Source: Albifimbria verrucaria
Taxonomy: Eukaryota > Ascomycota > Sordariomycetes > Hypocreales > Stachybotryaceae
DNA: 64,000 nucleotides
NCBI GenBank assembly: GCA_020081605.1
Contig: JAHREC010000045.1
Location: 930,001-994,000, forward strand
Reading direction: 5' to 3'
Shown here: positions 46,812 through 58,262 of the stretch, piece by piece
How positions within the stretch are numbered: position 1 is the stretch's first letter
Layout: each line of letters opens with the position of its first letter
Made by a program: the position numbers and the translations under genes
Notes under the pieces: generated by a model
Told to the model about the DNA's origin: nothing
Databases searched by the model: none
The model's input: the letters and a program-made list of their open reading frames with translations, nothing else

Positions 46812-47713
46812 CGAAGAAGAGATTTGATTTGAGACAGCGAAGCCAGCCCGCATTGTTATATCAAACATAGCCTGGGACTTGCCTGCTTTGTCTTGGAAAA
46901 CGTAGCTCTGCGGGCCAAAAGCATCAGGGATCTATTCTAGTTACGAACATAATAGCTGGAGCTGAACTTGGCTCGCTTTGATTCAGATTTATCATCAATT
47001 ATTTGGTTCATGGCTGGACCTAAAAAGAAAAACTACTCCCATCCTCTTGATATCACGAATGCTTGTATCTGCCGGCGGTCAGCTGCACAGACATCAATAA
47101 AGGCCATTAGACTTTCTAGATTTGGATTCAGCCCTTAAAGCTTATCTTTGGGAGGTATGCCAAGTAGTTTCTAAGCCGAAGGTTCCTACTATCTCACGAG
47201 TTGCCATTGTTTGCATTCGCTCATACACCGACTCACCGAGACCCAGCAAAAGCAATGTTTTGAATAGTAAGTGTTGGGCCCTGATATCCAGCTAAACACA
47301 AAAACGCCACGAGGAATGCCAGCTATCAGGAAAAACGCCGAGCTGTGAGATGGTGCGTGAACTATCAGCGATGCACATTCTGGGGCTGAAAGGGTGATCA
47401 GCACCATTGGTCGCCGATCTTCAAGGCGTGCTTGGTACCATAGAACAGCAGTTCTAGGCCCTTGGCTCAGCAGTCTGTGGCGCTTATAGTGTTCTGATAT
47501 TGAAAACACCATGAACAGGGGAGCTCTCATGCCATGAGGGCTGGTGGATGGTTCAGAGCCTGCTTGAGGTCTGGAACTCTCTTATCAAGGGAATTATTTA
47601 AACACATACATAGCCCGGGCCTTGGAGCGGAAGCGAAAACATGATTGATAGAACCATTCCTAGCCTCAGCGACATTTCTTGAGCTCAATTCCGTGCATTA
47701 TCTAATTTCCACC
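46812..47713. other. intergenic region, 0.9 kb
   Basis: 3' flank of the HET gene and promoter of the small CaaX gene. I see no further gene. Confidence 0.5.
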
Positions 47714-48111
47714 ATGGTAGTCCCTATTGTAGCCGGAGCCGTTCTCGGTATACTTTGGTCTATTGTCAACGCTGTTCGACAAATCATCGAATGGTTCGAA
47801 AAGAAGGGCTTCCGCACCATTGTTGCGCATCTCAACACGGCAGTCAAATTGGTTGACATGGCTCGCAGTCGTGGCATGTTGGACCAGGACCGTAAGACTT
47901 GTTTCCTGTGTTTTACTTTCCATCCTCTCGTGGTGCTAACAGCTCGGCAGAGTCGACGGCGTATAGAAACGTCATGAAGCATTTGCATGCTCAGGGTTAT
48001 AGACAGAAGCTTATTGCTGGAGGGCAGACGTTTCTGGAAGAAGAGGCTGCCAAGATTGAGAGAGAGATGGAGAGTCGGCTACAGCCCGAGCCAGGTTGTG
48101 TTATGATATGA
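47714..48111 (+). CDS. small protein with N-terminal hydrophobic helix and C-terminal CaaX box
   Basis: Two exons, 47714-47891 and 47951-48111, giving about 113 residues. The ATG has a strong context (CCACCATGG). The intron has a GTAAG donor, a GCTAAC branch and a CAG acceptor, so the split gene is well supported. The N terminus VVPIVAGAVLGILWSIVNAV is a Gly/Val-rich hydrophobic helix. A middle part (IIEWFEKKGFRTIVAHLNTAVKLVDMARSRG) looks amphipathic, then comes an acidic/basic helix (FLEEEAAKIEREMESR). The last residues are CVMI followed by TGA, a CaaX motif for prenylation (Ile favours geranylgeranylation). This suggests a membrane-anchored small protein. I know no family for it. It follows the HET gene in the same direction after 0.9 kb, a position where partner or effector genes are sometimes found; that link is inference. 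Confidence 0.7.
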
Positions 48112-48718
48112 GAGCAGGCGACGCGACAGCTAAAACTGCATTCAATGGCAGAATCAGTCGTCATGACTTATTTTGGGGCTACTATATTGAATAAACTTGT
48201 CGTTGTGATTTTCACGACTGGCTACTCAACCCTGTGTCAATGCGGCGCTCGCTTTACACGATGGATTCTGGCCAAGCGATGATCCAAATTTATAGTCTGC
48301 GAAAAATAATCTGAAACTTTCTGGGTTATAGCATCTTTACAATTAAGTGTATTATGGTGATGCCCATGCCGTGAAGCCTTGCCTTGCAACTTATGCGTTG
48401 CTGACTTACTATTAGGCTCCCAGTCCCTCGACACTTTCTTACTCCGCCTCATTTCCCCTTGCACAACCCGGCGTAGCCTGGAGAAGATAGAAAAGACAGC
48501 ATCTAACAACCATCTGCATTTGTATATCGCATCAAACGGTCTTAAGCGTTGAGGTTCATTTTTCATCATCTTTACTCCTTCGATTTTTCGTTTGTTGTTA
48601 CTTTTGGCGGCACGTAGCGTGTCTCAATTAATAGAGGCTGCTATTCACTGCAGCTTCATTCACGGTGCTTCATCCTTCGACACAGGCACCAACGTCGACC
48701 ACTCAGAACACCACCAAA
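48112..48718. other. intergenic spacer
   Basis: 3' flank of the small CaaX gene and promoter of the YdeI-like gene. No supported feature. Confidence 0.45.
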
Positions 48719-49440
48719 ATGTCACTGCGACGATCGACAAGAACACTTACTCGTGCATCGGCTGCTGCGTCGTCTTCGCTAGGCTCGGCACTTCCAGCAC
48801 CGAACGTCGCCAAGCCGTCAAAAGCAACGAAAAGAGTGTCAGCCGCACCGGCTCCAGCATCAGCCGTGACTCCTGCGAAAGATCTTGAGATCCTGCTCTT
48901 CCCAGACTCTACATCTTTTGAAACGTGGCTCTCCACCAATGGCGCATCGTCCCTGGCCTCTGGTTGAAGATAGCCAAGAAGGCGTCCGGCATCCCATCCG
49001 TCACCTATGACCAGGCCCTTGATTCCGCCCTCTGCTATGGTTGGATCGACGGCATGCGCCGCTCTCTTGACGAGCAGCATTTCCTCCAGCGCTTCACACG
49101 GCGTCGCCCTGGCTCGCTCTGGTCACGCCGCAACGTCGACAAGGTTGCCACGCTGGTTGCAGAGGGGCGTATGCGCCCCGAGGGACAGGCCGAGGTGGCT
49201 GCTGCGAAGACGGACGGTAGGTGGGAGCGCGCCTACGCTTCTTCGGCGAATGCGCAAGTCCCAGCCGACTTCAAAGATGCGCTGGCCAAGAACAAACACG
49301 CCGAGGAATTCTTCGATGCGCTGAGCAAGGCGCAACGATATCCGTTTCTATGGCGCATTGAAACAGCAAAGAAGTCAGAGACGCGGCGGCGGCGAATAGA
49401 ACAATTTGTAGAGATACTGGCACAGAGCAAGACCTTGTAA
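48719..49440 (+). CDS. YdeI/OmpD-associated-like protein
   Basis: ATG at 48719. About 50 Ala/Ser/Lys-rich residues, perhaps a targeting or disordered leader, precede the domain ILLFPDSTSFETWLSTNGA. The frame then stops (TGA near 48966). One more C in the CCC at 48951-48953 gives SSPGLWLKIAKKASG and the full domain: TYDQALDSALCYGWIDGMRRSLDE, FLQRFTRRRPGSLWSRRNV, VATLVAEGRMRPEGQAEV and the C-terminal RYPFLWRIETAKKSETRRRRIEQFVEIL. These are the hallmarks of the YdeI family, found in bacteria (linked to peptide resistance) and many fungi, where the role is unknown. Length is about 240 residues, no introns. Its 3' end lies 170 bp from the convergent 2EXR gene. Confidence 0.87.
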
Positions 49441-49612
49441 TAGAATATGCTCAGAACATCACACATCGGGGTGGTGTGATTGGGAGATGCAAGGAAATGT
49501 ATCAGCAATTCATTGGTCTACATCGATCCTGCGCCGTTTGAGTCCATCATCGATGTGAACTAATATTCCAAGCTCCAGGCGCCTAGGCTATGTTATACTA
49601 AATGCAACTCTC

Positions 49613-51446
49613 CTACCAATCTTCCCCATACCCTTCCCCGTCCTCATCGTCCTCATCGGACTCGCCAGCCATGTCGTCGATGAGGCCACCGCCCTCCGAG
49701 TCATCGTCCCTTCGTCAGAAACATCCTCCTCGCTCTCATCCTGCGTTTGGCTATTCTCTTCGTCCGAGGCGGGGATGGGATTTTCTTGGCGATGTCTTCG
49801 TAGTCTCTCTGCCAAAGATATTGGAGGTGGCGTGCTTTCTTCCTCATCTTCAGAGTCGGATTCTTCCTCGCCCGACTGTTCGTCCTCCTCGCCGCTGTCT
49901 TCCTCGTCATCTTGACTTTCGCTAGGTACCGGAGCATTGTTGCGACCTTTTGAACCCGTCTCCGCTCCACCATCACTTTCGTCGGAGTCTGATAGTACAG
50001 CCCGTGATCGAACCCGTTTGGTAGGCGCAGGCTCTTCCTTAGCAACATCTTCGTCATCTGAAGAATCAAGCACGGCGCCTCGGCCCACCCGTGCGCGCTT
50101 TGCCCTTGGCTCCCTAACTTCGTCATCCTCCTCTTCTGAGTCGGATACAATGCGGCGCTTCAGGGCCCGAGGTTGTGGCACACCATTACTCCTCGGCGCA
50201 TCTTTTCCGGCAGCGTGTGGTGAATCAGGTTCAGGGCTGGAAAATTGACCAGGGAGATCTCCTCGGATGGAGATCCCGAGCCCGCTGTAATGTCGTCTGG
50301 TATAAGCTCATCCTCTGAATGGTCGTCGAGTTCACTGACAGGACCGTCGTCTATCCTGTCGCTCTCATACTCATCTGGCTCCGAAGCTTCTGAAGATTCG
50401 TCACCAGAAGACGATCCGAGTTCCAGAGTGAAATCGGGCGGAGCAGCTGCCAGCTTGTCCTGTAACTCTTTATACCACGCCAGTCCCGAGTCGAATTGAA
50501 AGATGGCCATTGGGTAGGGTTCAATACCTAGCTCCTCCAACTCATCCTGATCGAGGTCTTCAGGTAATGAGCTGTGGGTCTTCCGGTACATGTCATGGAA
50601 TGTCTTATAGTCATCGACATTAGGCCAGCAAAACACCATCTTCATGTCTTCGCCAACGCCCGGCGCCTCTTCCATTGTTTCAACGAACAGCTCGTGAACA
50701 TACCCGGGCACACACCACCGTAGATTTCTCGGAGTACCATGCTGCATATTCTCCAATAGGAAGAATGTGCGCTTGAGATTCGGGAACTGGCGCAAGAATT
50801 CGATTTTAAGATCTGCAGAATCACCTGCCGTGGAGTTATAGCCAAGCGTGGCAGAGATGGCAAGCTGTCTAATGTGCTTGGCAAATTCTGGAAAGTGATA
50901 CTGGCCCGTGTCGTGGTAGTCCATACCGTAACCTGTAAGCAATATGACATCTGTTTCCTTGTTGAAACGCACGATTGCATCTCCCGAGGCAAGGTCTAGA
51001 CCGAGGGCGTCAGGGAATGCCTTGAGGGCTATTTCTCGTGACTCATGGTTCACGGCCAGAAGCCTGCGCGTGGACAAGGTCATGGCTTCCAGAGTACGGC
51101 CATCACGAGCAGTCCACGGACGCTTACCCAAAGGCCACGAGTAGCTATACGCATGCCTTTCGGACGGCGGCCCTACGGTGATGTCGAGCAAACGTGACTT
51201 GAGGTTGATCTCGCGGCAGAAAAATCCCCAAATTTGGCGCCTCAGTTCCGGAGGCAGGCGACCGAACGGATGGAACGTCGGAGAGTCTTCATCGTCATCA
51301 TCGGCATCTTGCGAATCATCGCGAGACTCATCGTCTGATTCAACGGCTTCAGCATCCAGGAAGCCATGCACATCCTCGGAGGATCCACTGCTCACAGAAC
51401 CCGGGCTGGAGTCGCCACTGCGCTGGTCGCTCTCATCCTCCTCCAT
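49613..51446 (-). CDS. 2EXR-domain protein with long charged disordered tail
   Basis: ATG at 51446 (MEEDESDQRSGD). The acidic Ser-rich leader is followed by the 2EXR domain, FHPFGRLPPELRRQIWGFFCREI, RRLLAVNHESREIAL and FNKETDVILLTGYGM, and a mixed alpha/beta part to about residue 340. The rest is low complexity with alternating acidic, basic and Ser clusters (IVSDSEEEDDEVREP, AVLSDSDESDG, EESDSEDEEES). Two frame breaks split it: the TTTT run on the coding strand at about 50241-50244 and CCC at 49708-49710. One added base at each gives a continuous protein of about 610 residues ending ...GEGYGEDW with TAG at 49615-49613. Without the first repair the ORF would stop at 50160, and a separate acidic ORF (50181-49613) would start there. 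2EXR proteins are abundant in Sordariomycetes and their function is unknown. Confidence 0.8.
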
Positions 51447-51664
51447 CGTTGAGAACAAGGGCTCATCCGGCTTCCACTTAGGGGTAAACCTGGCTTGCTA
51501 CCGTAAATTGTCTGGAGCAGGTTTACACCCAAAAAGAAACGCGATGCTGGCCGCGACGTCACGTGTTGATGATGTCAGTGGGGCAGCTGAAGCCTCCATC
51601 CAATAGAAAGTGCTACAAGCCTCTATAAATGCAAGCAAAGGACCACTAGGCATAACATCCAATA
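51447..51664. other. promoter of the 2EXR gene and upstream flank of tRNA-Ser
   Basis: 218 bp. Contains the start region of the minus-strand gene; no other feature. Confidence 0.4.
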
Positions 51665-51745
51665 GGCAGAGTGCCAGAGTGGTTAATGGGTATGACTAGA
51701 AATCATATGGCTTCGGCCGCATAGGTTCAAATCCTGTCTCTGTCG
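51665..51745 (+). tRNA. tRNA-Ser (AGA)
   Basis: Acceptor GGCAGAG/CTCTGTC, anticodon stem TATGA/TCATA with loop CTAGAAA (anticodon AGA) and the class II variable arm (TGGCTTCGGCCGC). The T arm ATAGG-TTCAAAT-CCTGT carries A in place of the usual G of the B box and one wobble pair, so this copy may be weaker than the one at 52009. No intron. A T-rich terminator lies downstream. Confidence 0.9.
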
Positions 51746-52008
51746 GATCAGTTTATCTTTTGTTTCTTTCTCCCCAACGAGTCCGCCTTCCTTTACTCGT
51801 TGGGTGGTGGGCTTTACTTATCCTCGTTTTTTTAGTCCTTCTTTTTTTTCTCTTAATGATGACTCGATCAATTTCTTCTCATTGAACCCACCCCATTAAT
51901 CAAGCCAGGTTATTCATGACGTTTCCATCTTTTGCGATTCCCCATTCCTCGTGTGGGCGCTTGCTGTCATTAGCCCCATATGCTTGGCCTTCGGCCACAG
52001 TGGCTCAA

Positions 52009-52089
52009 GGCAGAGTGCCAGAGTGGTTAATGGGTATGACTAGAAATCATATGGCCTCGGCCGCACAGGTTCGAATCCTGTCTCTGTCG
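52009..52089 (+). tRNA. tRNA-Ser (AGA)
   Basis: Same gene type as 51665-51745 with an intact B box (GGTTCGAATCC), T stem ACAGG/CCTGT and variable arm TGGCCTCGGCCGC. A TTTTT terminator follows within about 15 bp. The two copies are 263 bp apart. Confidence 0.93.
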
Positions 52090-52487
52090 TCACTATTCTT
52101 TTTGCTTCGTGCTGTGGCCGTGCTGTCGTCCATCACTAAGAGCACCAGCGATACTTTGCTTCTTTGCTTGCTTTTTACCATCCTCTCGTATCATGCTTGG
52201 GTGTCGTGGACCGTGAACAGACACGCTTTTAAGTAAATGAACAATAAATACTCTACTTCCCCGATGTCTCATCTCCCATCATTTAAGACAAATTCCTGCA
52301 AGTGTCATCAAAGTTCATGACGACATTCACGTGCATTGCCAAGGTGGTAGGGCGGTAATTGAGTGCGTGATCGGCATTGCGCCCTTCTACTTACAAGAGC
52401 CTCGCAGGTATAAGGCATACGCATACGGAGGATTCGACAGAGACTGTGACTGATGTAACGTAAATACTACTCTGAAAGTAAGCAGAA
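52090..52487. other. intergenic spacer
   Basis: tRNA 3' flank and promoter of the second GFA gene. No supported feature. Confidence 0.5.
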
Positions 52488-53077
52488 ATGTCTTCAAGCA
52501 GTGACAAACCAACCTCCATCACGGGCGGCTGCCTGTGTGAAGCGGTTCGGTACACCATACAATTTGACGATGACCTCAAATGGCCTCCAGAGGTGAGTTA
52601 GGTATCCTAAACATGCTCGTGGTGGCTGACACATGAGCCTGACTGTCCACAGTCAACAACTTGTCAATGTAAGCCTCAAATCCTAATACACTAACTACAT
52701 GAATCACACTGACGATGGGCACATTGTGCAGGCACCATGTGCCGCAAAGCAATCGGGACCTTACTCCCCAATTTCTCAACGTACCGTTGTCTCGCTTCCA
52801 GCCTCCTCTAGATTCATCTCCCAAGTTTAAGAAGTTTCCGTCTTCACCTGGTCACCACCGCGGCTTCTGCTCAGATTGTGGCACTTCTTTCACCTGGCAG
52901 TCCGACGACAGTGACGTCTGCGCGCTTACAGTTGGGACAGTCGACGAGAAGTGGCTCAAGAAGTATGGCCGCGTCCTAGGTACACCCAGTACCAAACAGC
53001 TTTGGACCGATAACGCGATTCCTGGAGTCACAGACTTGTTGAAGGGTGGGAAGGAGTATCCCCAGGATGATGAGTGA
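52488..53077 (+). CDS. GFA/CENP-V domain protein with a 16-nt microexon
   Basis: Three exons: 52488-52592, 52653-52668 and 52732-53077. The 16-nt middle exon encodes STTCQ plus one base of the next Cys codon. Splicing gives zinc motif order GGCLCEAVRY, then CQCTMCRKAIG, then FCSDCGTSFTW, typical of the GFA fold. The third exon needs one base added near 52783 (NFSTVPLSRFQPP) to join the CTMC part to HHRGFCSDCG; otherwise it stops within the domain. The end is LWTDNAIPGVTDLLKGGKEY, common in fungal GFA proteins. About 137 residues. It is shorter than and only distantly similar to the GFA protein at 39503. Function is unknown; a role in handling glutathione adducts is only implied by the family name. 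Confidence 0.85.
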
Positions 53078-53479
53078 GAGCGGCCTAGCATACAGAGAGA
53101 AGATTCGGATTCCTCCATGTCATTTCTCACTAGTGTCTGGCAATCGTGCTCTGGTAACAAATTAAGCGGCATAGGGGCAGAAGACGAGAGATCAATGAGA
53201 TATTTCACTCGCAGCTATCAGAGCCCAACCGTGTATTCCAATGTTACCTATTGGTCGCAGTAGGAAACCCCACAGGGCGGCTCGAATTCTCACCATAATG
53301 CTACAATGAATCAAGATATCCTCATTATATATGCTCCTAGTCTGGTATAAATCTGACGCTTTGTTCGTAGAAATCCTAGCCCGCATGCTCCTTGACGTGC
53401 CCAAAAATATGTCAAATACAGTCAACAATAAAATCTTCCTAATACATCACACCCGATACAGCTCCAGTTACAGTTTCTC
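53078..53479. other. convergent intergenic spacer
   Basis: 3' flanks of the GFA and GH76 genes. No supported feature. Confidence 0.5.
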
Positions 53480-55172
53480 TTAGCCTTCCGTCTTTGTCTT
53501 CACCGGGTCGGGCATGCAGGACCAGGCAAATGTACCAAGGGCGCTGACCAATATCACAATGGTAAGGATTGCGGCTCCAGCGCGGTCGCCAGTAGTAATG
53601 GGCCTAGGAGGCTCTGGTCCTAGCTTCTTACTGTCCAAGCCAGCCTTGGGATCTCCCGCGGAGGTGCCGCCCGTCGAGTTGGTTACTGGGGCTTTCTTGT
53701 CCTGGTCGACAAGCAATGCGGTGACCGCGGCGAAGACGTTCATGGTCTCGCCCGCGCCTGAAGTTGCGTCCTTATCCTTCCGGGGTCGAAATATTTGCCG
53801 CTTTCCCAGCGCAATCCACAGACACGATCTTCAGGTCCTGTGCATTGTTTGACGCCGGCCTCGGCTGACTTGTGTAGAATTGGGCGCAAACGATCGGCGG
53901 TGAAAGGTGCGAGTGTTGTGACTTGAGCAAGCCAGCGGTGCAAGTAACCCTTGAAGGTAACCATGTCTCTGTTGCATGTAATGGAATCTTCACACTGATA
54001 TTCCTTGGCGATGTCCTTGGGGAAGAATCTTGTAAGAGTGGAGTTGAGGAGATTCTCGATCCGCTCCTCCCATTTCTTCGATTGGTTCGTCTTGTCAACA
54101 TGTTAGCCAGGGATCGAGATGTCACTCAGCCTCGAAACCACGTTGTCAACACTGAGCTTTGAAGCCTTGAAACTTACATAATCGTACATGAACGCTGCGC
54201 CCTGAAGCAGGACACCAGCGTTGTATGAGTACGTAGCTTTGACGACGTCAGTACAGTTGCTAACGTCGTGAGCACCGTCGTAGACCAGCCAATTGTTGTG
54301 ATCGATATACTGAACCGCCCATAACCAATCCCAGGTTTCTTCGGCGTATCTAGCATAGGTGTCGTTGCCTGTATAACGTGCGAGACGGGCACCGAGGTTA
54401 AAGAAGCAGCCGTTTGCGATTGCTATAACAGACGCGACAAGGATTAGCCAAATCGAGGCAAGAATTCGGGTCATTGCGCAAGAGGTTCTGAAAAGTCACA
54501 TACTGTTCTTGTAATCATAGCCACCGTTCGTGAGAGGGATCTGCCATCTCATTCCTCCACCACATACGCTATCATGGCGTTCAGGACTGGCCTGCGTGAC
54601 CCAAACGGCCTGTGCTAGGGCAAGCCATTGAGGCTTGTCCTTGGGTGGATTTGGAAAGTTGACCTCGGCAGCAAGCATAGCCGACATACCCCAAAAGCCC
54701 TGGTCGTCATTTCCGAGCGAGAAGACGTGACGCTCAGGCTGATAATCTCTCCCGGCACCTGCCTGGAATACCATGCCCTCCGTGACAGCTTCGTTGTATT
54801 GATCGTCTCCTGTATAGTGCCAGTAGTCGATGTAGGTGCCCATCATAGCGCCGCCTTCCCACCAGTAGTAGTCGCCTTTGTTCTCAGATGGGGACCAGGC
54901 AAAGTGCCAGGCTCGTATCCCACCCAATCCACATCGTAGAACTCCCATAGCTTTGCGGCGAGAGCTTTGGCAGTTTTCTTGATATTTTCTAAAACCTAGG
55001 ATCAGTACCTGTGCCTACAACGGCAGGCGATCTTTGTGTATTCAGTCTTACCAGGGTTGTCCACCTTCCAGTTGTTTTGGGTTTGAGCGTTGATGCCAGC
55101 GAAGAGAGAGCTGAGCCATAGTGCACTGACTGTCACGGTCGACGCCGTGCTGGCCGAAGGCAACACCAACAT
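53480..55172 (-). CDS. GH76 endo-alpha-1,6-mannanase, GPI type (Dcw1/Dfg5-like)
   Basis: Cell-wall enzyme thought to cross-link GPI proteins to wall glucan by acting on the GPI mannan. Exons 55172-55052, 54988-54504, 54422-54178, 54090-53480. N-terminal hydrophobic secretion signal up to about AGINAQT, then [41 protein letters not shown], the catalytic double-Asp stretch [49 protein letters not shown] and [15 protein letters not shown]. After the domain a Ser/Thr/Gly-rich linker leads to a hydrophobic tail ([18 protein letters not shown]), like a GPI or membrane anchor, although the charged end after it is longer than usual. Two frame breaks are both repaired by a fifth base in GGGG at 54890-54893 and 53782-53785. 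Such genes are usually essential in pairs, which argues for sequence error. Confidence 0.9.
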
Positions 55173-58100
55173 GAGGAGACGAAGAAACGAGCGGCGCCTC
55201 TATAAGATTTGAAGCGAAAGATACAGAACACACACCGCTGTCGAGAATAATGCGATCAAAGGAGAATTACAGTCGTGCAGGTCAGGTCGCTAGAAACAAA
55301 AGAAGGGATGTATGCAAGTCAGAGGCGCAAATGAAGCCTGCCTGCCTACAGTAGAAGAGCGATCGTGTCACGAGGTATGCAGGTGAAGGGTGCGCGAGAG
55401 GGGGAGCCAGCCTTAATACGACAACATGCTGGGGGACACTAAATCCACGCACATTGACCCGGATAGCAGGGAAGCAGCCTATCAGTAAGCGTGTGTCCTT
55501 TTCCAGCCATTCGAGAAGAACTGCCCGTTCATCGTCAGCCGCATTCGAGTCCAATGGATACGGGCTTCGTCCAATGGAAACTGGGCAAGGACTGGGACCT
55601 CAATCAACTAAGGGTTATGCATAAACAGGAAAGTACCTGTACAGTACTTTTCTGTATTGGTTGACTACTATGTACCTACCTATGGTTATAAATATCCGTC
55701 TAGGCCAGTTTACTGACTGTAGGGACGGATGGCCCATTGTAGTCCTTCCTCCTGTATGAACCACCCCTTGCTACCGATGCGACAACTGGGGTATGGGGAG
55801 GCAATGTGGGCCTGCTGATCTTGATTGACGCCTTCTAAAACAATGCACAGGCTTCTCAGGTAAGGCTGCTTGGGCGCTACTTCAGACGTCGTGGGGGCGT
55901 CTTCACCATCAAGCTCTTCATCAAATGAGATTAAATGAAATGGGAGAGCCAACACCCCAAAAGAGCCACCGTAAACCAACTGGACACGATAAATTTTTGC
56001 CCTCACGCTTGTGGGATACGGGATGCCAAGGCTCTCACATGCGGGGGCTGTGCCATACCCGAGCGTATGCGCACAAGGATTGCCCTCCCACCATGATCTG
56101 ATGCATCATCAACGTATTGGGCCCCTTGCCTGCATATGGCCTTCAATGACCTGAGCAATTACTCGTGGACAAAGACGTAAAGGGGCATGTAGATCTATTT
56201 GCCATCTTGAGCCGACGACCACGCACATATTGCACCCAGCCGTGGCCCTGCCATGCTCACACTCGGCAGCCGAGGCGGACAACTAGGGCCTGGCGGTAGA
56301 ATCTTCCAAGACGGAGAAAAAGACATTTCCAATACAAACGGAGGCTGACGGAGCTAGCGGTTTCTGGTTACTTGATGCGTGGCGAAGCACCACAGGGCCC
56401 TGGAAGGATAAAATGAAAATGTCAAAGAACCCGTAAATTGTCATCACATCAGGCAATCGTCTCCATAATTTGCTTACAAGGTGCAATTGGGTTGGTCAAG
56501 CTTGGCGCCGCCTCCGAGATGGCGCGTGTGGTTTAAGATCGCGCTTCAGGTGTGTGTGTGTGATGGTGGCACAGCTGTCCTTTCGAGACTGTGGACTGAA
56601 ACGAGGAGTTTTCCATTCAAGCTACAAAGGGAGAAGTAATGACCATCAGTTTGAGTGGCTAGGCCTGAGGCACATACTGTACAATGCGATGTGAGACCCA
56701 TACTGCCTGCTACAGCCGAGTGTGATGAGCCTTACTTACGTACGCGCTGTCCAAAGGTAGGGTGAATGTGACAGCAAATCAAGCAAAAGGGGTTTAGAAG
56801 GAGTGGGATCCTTGGTTGGCCACTCCAATTGTGAGCAGAGCTGTAACACTCAGAGCGAATATCCTTGTAAACCCCAGGACTTTTCAAGTAACCTACATGA
56901 GGAAAGACTGACGGAAACACATAAACAGGGACCGCTCCGCCCAAGTGTCTTGGCCTTAGTAGCCAAGGTCGGATCGCACCGAGCCTCACTAATACGCCGA
57001 TGACAGATCAACGATGGAGACACCCAAGAAAACTCGATATTGCGTGAATTGTGTTTATCATTCACCATGAGCTAATTTTTCAACCGAGATGGTACAATGG
57101 ACCGACAGGAGAAGAAAGATTCACGAGAGCGACTGTCTCAAATCGAACACCCAAACGACCCCGGAGCAAGTCGCAACCCCATGGGCATCCATGGTAGAGA
57201 CACAATGCCTTCATCTGCTAAATTCACTGCCACCGTTCAAATCCCTATTGACGGAGTATTGCATCCGAAGACCAGCCTTTGTTACAAATAGCCTAGTACA
57301 CATCGTATTCTGAGCGCCGCCGTCGACCGATGGAAATACAGCCCGATACAGACGTAACTAGCCAAATTTGTAGTGGAGTCTTTAACACCATACAGGCACG
57401 CATGTGCCGTCTTGGCGATGCTTTACGCGAGACCGACCAAGGAACTCTACCATGAGGTATGCCAGTATCATTTGCGACAGACCGGTCAAACGTTGGTCAG
57501 ACTATTTTGAGCAAGCCTCGCGTTTAGAGAACGATGCATGTAGGATCGAGAGCGGCTCATATCTGACTGGCTACATCGCGCATGATATCGTGAATGGCAG
57601 CTAAGGCCTATCAATTCAACAACTTGGTGCTCATCGCAGTTGAGCTACAACACTGATCCGTCTATACAGTCAAGATGAGTATGCACAAACATGCTTCATC
57701 TGCTGCCGATAGCTAGCCCGCCCCGATCAACGAGACGAGACGATTAGATCTTAAAACACCGTATGAGAATTAGGCCTACTACAAACCCCGATATGAACAT
57801 CGGCATCTAGACTCGATGGCATAGCTGCAGTACGGCAACAGTCAAAAGCAGCATCGGTTTCGGGACGGAGCCGCTTTCTCCTCTCGAAAGCGGGCAACTG
57901 ATGCACACTTCATAGTCTTCGTACCCTGACCAGGAAATGAAGCCCAGAGTTCCAGCGCTTGAACGTCAATAACCAAGAACTTGTCGGGCGCGAAACGCCA
58001 TGTGATTTCACGAGTTGCCAAAACTACATGCATGCTATCATGATGAATCGTAATTTTACCATGACTCGTTACAGTAAGCTCATTGCGCAATGAATGCAAA

Positions 58101-58262
58101 GTGTGAAAGATTGCTATGCTACGTCGTGTTGTATAAATGTTGGCCTTTTCAAGCTTTCCACGAACTTCTCACTTGAGCACATGCTCGTAAAACAGAAGAT
58201 TAGTTTCTTTCTACCTTTCTTCTACTCGTATAAACATAGAGCGCAACGCTTATTTATTGAGC
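55173..58262. other. 3.1-kb region without supported genes
   Basis: Contains the GH76 promoter and short ORFs on both strands with no motif or plausible intron structure. Several G5 runs occur (for example near 55401 and 55432). Non-coding DNA or an unrecognised lineage-specific gene. Confidence 0.4.
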
